NCBI GenBank assembly: GCA_028023455.1
Contig: JAQFVV010012395.1
Location: 5,270,001 to 5,334,000 of the forward strand
DNA length: 64,000 nt
From: Epiperipatus broadwayi
Taxonomy: Eukaryota > Onychophora > Udeonychophora > Euonychophora > Peripatidae
Direction of reading: 5' to 3'
Position 1 is the stretch's first letter, and every line of letters begins with the position of its first letter. This document shows positions 58,564 to 64,000 of the stretch, one piece after another. A program made the position numbers and the translations under genes. The notes beneath the pieces are model-generated. The model was given only the letters and a program-made list of their open reading frames with translations, ran no database searches and was not told where the DNA came from.

Positions 58564-60523
58564 CTGGAATGGAAAATAAAATAATGTTTAATATTAAGAG
58601 CAAGTGTAATGGTGACGGCATTTCTAATGAATAATAATAAATAAAACATAGACAAATTAATGATAAGTTATTAAATAAAAATAATTTTATAAATAAATAT
58701 AATAATATATCATATGAGTAACATTAACCTAGCTTTTTTTTGAATTGAAATTAATTATATATTTTGGCAAACTGGGTTAAAAAAAGTAAAGATATATTTA
58801 TAATATTTTATAAAAATGATTTTATTTAATTTGATGAATAATGCATTAAAACATCAAAAACATTTTTTTCTTTAATTAACCACAAATTTGATTGTTATAT
58901 GTATCTTGAAATAAAAGCATAGGTGTCTATAAATTAATTAATTCAATCACTAATTTTCAAAATAATAAGAATAATAAGCCACTCAAAACTACTCTAAAAA
59001 TGAGTTTTACAGTTATTATAAAAACCAATCTGTGAAACGCAAATACATCCACATATAGAACATGCACGTCCATTTTTATATTCACTTGTTATTTTATGAT
59101 GTTTTCTCTTAGTTTCCTTAGCAGAAACCTTTTCTTTCTGTAACACTTCCAATACCATGTCTAATTGTATTCTCCAATGTATTCTATTCCCTGCAATATT
59201 TTCCCAATAAAAACAATTATCATTGCACATCTTTAGAAGGTCTTTTGAGATAATTCTTACAATGTATATGGGGTCTACGAAACCCATGCTCAAGTTCACC
59301 GTAAAAAATTTCTTTTAGAAAGTTGTCCTTTCTTCATTCATTTTACTTGGCCAATCCAATGAAGATGTGATTTTACAATAACGGACTTAATACTATCACA
59401 TCCAGCAAACTGAAGAACATATTGATTGGTTTTACAATCTTGCCATTGTATTTTTAAAATTTCTAAGGAACACTCTTAAATGAAATTTTCTAATGCCTTT
59501 ATACTGCACTAGTAGGGAATTCAAGTTTCACACCCATACAATAAATTAGGTAAAATTTAGATATAGCTAACTTAGTAGCAGTAGTTATTTTCTTATGATG
59601 AAATACTCTACCTTTTAATTTATTAAAACAGCAGTAGTGCATTGGAGTCTGTGTTAGATCTCGACATCTAAATCCATTTTTCTACTTATCATCAAGTTAT
59701 TTAAACTGATTTACCTTCTCAAGTTGATAACATCCAAGCTTAAAGTTGCTAAGGAATTTTCTTCTATTACGGGCTGATTAAAAAAAAGTTTTTTGAACAT
59801 TAATTAAAAAATCGAGATCTTTATAAGTTATATTTGAAACATTAAGAACATTCTGTAAATTATCTTTTGAAATGGCAAAAATGGCACAATCACCAACATA
59901 CTGTAAATGCAGAATCTAAGAAGGTGAAATTCTTGTTCCTTTCTTTTAACTTATTTAAATTTACAAATTCCACCATCAAACTTGTATTTTACTTTAAATT
60001 CCTGTTTGATTAAGCCATCCAACAAATATTTCAAAGATACTGCTCATAAAAAATTCCAAAGATCACAGTATAAAAATGTAAAGCAATGTTGTTTAACATG
60101 TTTTCATTTAAAAGTCTCCGATTTTCTGCCTGTAGTAATAATACTTCCTTATTCCATCACGTAGAAACAGAGAATGCCAATGTTTCTTTTTAATTAAGCC
60201 ACTAACACGATCATTTTTAAAAAATCTGTCATGATTCTTTTTTTTTTCGTGAACCCAAGAATAGATTTACTTATAACTATAACAAACTCCTTAAGAATTC
60301 CATGCTTCAATAGTATGATAGTCCTGAAGATCCAAATTAGCAATTTAAGTATTTAACAGCTATTGAAATTTAGTATATGTAAGATTCTTTTAAGGAACAA
60401 ATACCCACTTTTAATGCATTAAAATGGGCAAAACTCTCCATACAGTAGGGTCACTCCGTGCAAACTAGAGTAATCAAGGAATGTCAGAAGGCTTGTGCAT
60501 AAAATCCCTATCTAGTTCCTATT

Positions 60524-60580
60524 CACCCAATATCCCCAGATTAGTTTCTAGCTTGTGGCTTTCATCAGTGAGGAGTCATT
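60524..60580 (-). ncRNA. Hammerhead-like motif in left arm of full-length F2
   Basis: The minus strand carries TCCTCA, CTGATGA, hairpin AGC-CACAA-GCT, GAAAC, TAATC and TGGGGA. Stem II is AGC/GCT here versus GGC/GCC elsewhere, a compensated change. Confidence 0.6.
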
Positions 60581-60916
60581 GCACCTAGATCTTAGGATCT
60601 AATGCAACCCTCCAGCAGCCACCTTTTATCTCTATTTAACTACAAAACTATGAGAATAAAATTGAAAACACAATAATATTGTCAATCCAAACTTATTAGT
60701 TTATATAGTCATATAGGTCTGAACTCAGTTCAGTACCCATATATTTTGGTGTCTTTGGTTCTTTAATAACCATAGCCACCACTATTCTAATGAGCTTGGA
60801 TTGAAAATATTATTGTGTTTTCAATTTTATTCTCATAATTTTGTAGTTAAGTAGAGATAAAATGTGGCTGCTGATGGGTTGCATTAGATCCTAAGATCTA
60901 GGTGCATTGCTCTCAG

Positions 60917-60974
60917 ATCCAAGGCTCCTCTCTGACAAAAGCCAAAGCTAAAAACTAGTCTGGGGATATTGGAT
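60917..60974 (+). ncRNA. Hammerhead-like motif in right arm of full-length F2
   Basis: ATCCAA, TCCTCT, CTGACAA, hairpin AGC-CAAA-GCT, AAAAC, TAGTC, TGGGGA, TA, TTGGAT. Changes in both core boxes indicate an inactive copy. Confidence 0.5.
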
Positions 60975-62617
60975 GAGGGATTTTAAGCACAAGCCTTCTG
61001 GCATCCATTGATTACTCTGGCTTGCACCGAGTGGCTCTACTGTATGGAGAGTTTTTCCTGTTTTAATAACAGTTATGATTAAGCATACGAAATGGTTATC
61101 ATGTGATGTTTAGTGGTTTAACCCTTTTAATGCAACTATCATTTTAATCTTGGAGCATACTAGCCTATGATCTGACCAACAATCTGAGTTTTTAAGTGCT
61201 CTTGTAATATCAAGTGCTGTGTATAGGCTACTGATGGACTCCAAGATAGTGGGTAATGGAATGGTCTTTAGATATGAAGGCCAATTATGAATATCAAACA
61301 AACAGTGCTTGACCAAGAGCTCCTGTTTCCTTGTAGAATAAAATGTTGGTTTATTAAAGGCTAAATACTATTTCCAATACAAATAGTCTTTTCTGACTCC
61401 CTCTGTTCCTTCTCCGAAAGTGCTAAGCTAAACATTGTTATTTGTAAAAAAAAATATTAACTTCACTTCTATATGTTTAAAGCATAAGTATTTAGTCACT
61501 TATGTTATTGTAGGCTCAATTATTATGAATATCTCATGCCATCAAATATCTTCTTATAATAATTATAAGAATGGATTTGTGTGCTTGTGCAAGAACATTT
61601 CTATTCTTTGTTTTTAGCTCAAGTTCTCAAGAATTAACAAAGCAATGTGACAGCCTTAGTAGGCTGGAAATCCTTAACAGTAATCTTTATTCGAGGTTGT
61701 ACTATCACTAATAAGTTAATTTGCAACTGGGTTAAGTAAAACAGGAATTTCAGATAGCAAAAATTGTATGTTCAGAAAGTCCTATTTAGGGATCCTCATG
61801 CCTACCATGGAGATGGAAGGACCTAGAAAATGTGGTGTTACACTGAGCCTGTTTCACATCTGGCCAGATTGTTATGCCTGACATATTACTCATTTCATTA
61901 GCAGAAATAATAAGATTAGTAATAATAATATTATCAGTAGTATTAATGAAGTAAGAGGCAGTGGTAGTACAAGATAAAAAATATAAATCTAATTTTTTTT
62001 TCTAAATATAGGTACATGGAATGTGCAAATTTTACTTGAAACAAACTCTTCAAAACTAGAACAGTGGACTACACTTGTGGGTAATAAACTATCAAGTTTT
62101 AGATTAATATAGCCTCTCTTAGCAAAATTTGGCCCCCAGAGGAAGGAAGTTTATTAGAACAACTGGATAGATATAAAGTTTTTTTATTTTGTTTTTGGAA
62201 ACTAGTGAAAGAAAAAACTATGATGCTGGATTTGTTATAAAATCTAATTTAGTATCTTCTATTGTTAGAATTCCTCATTGTATCAATGAAAGTTAATGAT
62301 CTTAAAATTTGCCTTGCATAATGATACTAGAGCTCATTGTATTAATGTCTATGTTCCAAATTTAGATTCCAAGAATTCAGAGAAGTAAAGCTTTTATTCC
62401 TTGTTGGATAGCATTATTTAAAAGATCAAATTTTTCTTCTTGGAGACTTTAATGCACCAGTTGGTTCAAATGACTTTGCCCAAAAATTATTCGAAATAAA
62501 TAATAATATTGGGCTAATTTTCAAATAGTTTGTTAATATTGAATTTGTGCACATCACATGGTTTGATTATCATAAATATCTTTGTTTAAGCAGAAAAACC
62601 ACTACAAAGGAACATAC

Positions 62618-63054
62618 TAAACATCACATGATCACTATCTCATACTAGCACATAATTGTTATTAAACAATTCAAAACAAAGCAAAACTCTCCATATAGTA
62701 GTGCTATCTTGTGCTAACAAGAGCAATCGATGGATGCCAGAAGGCATGTGCATAAAATCCCTATCTAATGCCTACTCCTCCAATATCCCCAGACTAGTTT
62801 CTGGCTTGTGGCCTTCATCAGTGAGGAGCCTTGGATCTGATAGCACTGCACCTAGATCTTAGGATCTAATGCAACCCTCCAGCAGCCACCTTTTAACTCT
62901 ATTTAACTACTAAACTATGAGAATGAAATTGAAAACACATTTAATATTTTCAATCCAAGCTCAATAGCTTATATACACATGCCTTCTGGCATCCATTGAT
63001 TGCTCTTGTTAGCACAAGATGGCACTACTATATGGAGAATTTTGCTTTGTTTAA
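62618..63054 (+). mobile_element. F2 foldback element with 15-bp target duplication
   Basis: 437 bp. TACAAAGGAACATAC is repeated exactly at 62603-62617 and 63055-63069. The tail starts TAAACATCACATGATCAC. The arms (TAGTGCTATCTTGTGCTAAC and complement) differ from other copies but pair with each other. One hammerhead-like core on the minus strand. Confidence 0.85.
62778..62836 (-). ncRNA. Best-preserved hammerhead-like motif (F2)
   Basis: The minus strand carries ATCCAA, GGC, TCCTCA, CTGATGA (plus positions 62815-62821), hairpin GGC-CACAA-GCC, GAAAC (62797-62801), palindrome ACTAGT, C, TGGGGA, TA, TTGGAG. Both core boxes are canonical. The only core departure is A-A at 10.1/11.1. Cleavage would fall after the C of TAGTC. 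Confidence 0.65.
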
Positions 63055-63129
63055 TACAAAGGAACATACATGCATCCACATAAATAATGCCATTTAAAAG
63101 AATACATTGTAGCCAGGACTCGGAATACA

Positions 63130-64000
63130 AAAGAATTTTTAAAATAATGCTTGAATTAATTAAACTATGTGCACCCCATGTTTTTATTTAATGCATTATT
63201 AATCAAATTAAATAAAAGTGTCCTTTATAAAATATTTTTTACACATTATTTTTTATTTTTTAGTATTCAGACATTTTTCAACTGCTTGTAACTGACTTTT
63301 TTTCAACTTTAAAAACTGAGACCCTAAGCAATTTCACCATATTTCCAGTATGCACACATTAAAAATCATTTACAAGATTTTTGTGATTATAAAGGCAGCA
63401 TTTTTTTAAGAAAGCAGGTGTTTTAGTTAAACAATTAATAAAATTAATATTACACCTTCATTTTTTTTCTTTCTATTTTAATGAACTGTAAATGCTTTTT
63501 AGTAAATTAGTCATGAAATTCAATGAAAGCATATTTTTAAAAATATAGCGCCATCAACAGGGCATCATTGCAAACTTACCAAACCAATTTCTATATGGTC
63601 TGCCTATGCTATTAGACTAGACAACCATAAAATATTACATTATCATTGATCACTAACATGAATACAAAATTTGAAGAAAATCCATCCAACAGAAGTTTAT
63701 TAAAAATCGATTACAAGATTTGATTCAAACAAATAATTAAATTAAACAAAAATATTTAAAAATAAAAAATATGAACAAAGCTTCTCTCCTTTTATGCATT
63801 ATACAGTAATAGACAGCTAATTTTATTTTAGCTTGCTTAAAATAAAAAATAATAATTAAATAATGGATTCAGTACCCAAGAAATATGACAATTTCTTTAC
63901 AAGTAGTCTTACAATCATATTTAGCATCTACAATCAAAGCAATACCATCTAATCAACTCAAATTATACAGAGGTCACCACTCTCTAAATAAAAATGGACG
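63130..64000. other. AT-rich stretch, nothing recognised
   Basis: I looked for upstream ECI2 exons (the RP-KKNA block on the minus strand) and did not find one. Confidence 0.35.

Larger units (their letters stand above)
60419..61123 (-). mobile_element. Full-length F2 foldback element with two inverted hammerhead cores
   Basis: 705 bp, flanked by an 11-bp duplication, CTTTTAATGCA, at 60408-60418 and 61124-61134. It starts with GGGCAAAACTCTCC and ends with the complete tail (GGTTATCATGTGATGTTTAG, TGGTTTAA). Arms of more than 250 bp are inverted copies; the unique centre is about 60690-60800. The longest F2 copy seen, and a good reference for the family. Confidence 0.85.
58985..61430 (-). mobile_element. 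Non-LTR retrotransposon remnant, split by an F2 insertion
   Basis: At 61316-61124 the minus strand reads DITRALKNSDCWSDHRLVCS, the end of an AP-endonuclease domain (SDHRLV block). At 59299-58994 it reads WRIQLDMVLEV and ends CSICGCICVSQIGFYNNCKT, the Cys/His C terminus (C-x2-C...RIG...H) of ORF2 in this group. The middle is decayed. The F2 copy at 60419-61123 interrupts it. Confidence 0.65.
62010..63125 (+). mobile_element. Non-LTR endonuclease fragment, split by an F2 insertion
   Basis: The plus strand reads GTWNVQTLLETNSSKLEQW near 62014, later LLLGDFNAPVGSNDFAQK near 62435-62490: the first and a later conserved block of AP-type endonucleases. After the F2 insertion it resumes as QKNHYKGTYMHPHK, matching the KTTWMHPRS block. 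Several stops and frameshifts. It does not reach the reverse transcriptase. Confidence 0.7.

Overview
The window is animal nuclear DNA: strongly AT-rich, introns of 5 to 11 kb, GT-AG splice signals, and a dense mixture of old transposons (non-LTR, Penelope-like, LTR, hAT, pogo, SINE). It looks like an invertebrate, but I cannot settle the lineage from sequence alone. Very little of it is protein-coding.

The one host gene I can reconstruct lies on the minus strand and fills most of the window. It is a peroxisomal-type enoyl-CoA delta-isomerase (ECI2-like). Six exons, at 58491-58563, 53218-53320, 42242-42362, 36772-36861, 26147-26290 and 16580-16735, join in frame to a 228-residue C-terminal part ending at a TGA. 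The N-terminal exons lie to the right of the window or were not recognised. A separate plus-strand coiled-coil exon at about 3309-3421 belongs to another, unidentified gene.

Left flank (1-12 kb): tandem repeats, a Penelope-like GIY-YIG fragment, a non-LTR ORF fragment, a deleted pogo/Tigger transposon, and a decayed Penelope-like retroelement (about 7.48-10.26 kb, minus) with LTR-like flanks. At 12.96-16.04 kb is a young hAT transposon with a perfect 8-bp target duplication and a nearly intact but frameshifted transposase, inserted in an older foldback repeat. The ECI2 introns (16.7-58.5 kb) hold several minus-strand non-LTR retrotransposon remnants, two probable solo LTRs (22764-23819 and 29315-31518), short tRNA-derived SINEs and many foldback repeats. 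The right end (58.6-64 kb) is non-LTR sequence with nested foldback insertions.

The most interesting content is the foldback repeats. At least two families (F2 and F3) carry what reads as a type I hammerhead ribozyme: a CTGANGA-like box, a short hairpin, GAAAC, a tiny palindromic stem III and a bulged stem I. Stem I and stem II change in compensating ways between copies and families. F2 copies are flanked by 11-15 bp direct duplications of the target, occur in tandem, and vary at one end. That fits RNA-mediated insertion (retrozyme or Penelope-like) rather than a cut-and-paste transposon. A third foldback family (F1) matches the LTR-like flanks of the Penelope-like element and in one copy carries a Penelope-style hammerhead core beside a tRNA-like promoter. 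I infer a system of small ribozyme-bearing non-autonomous elements probably served by Penelope-like reverse transcriptase; the mobilising partner is inference.
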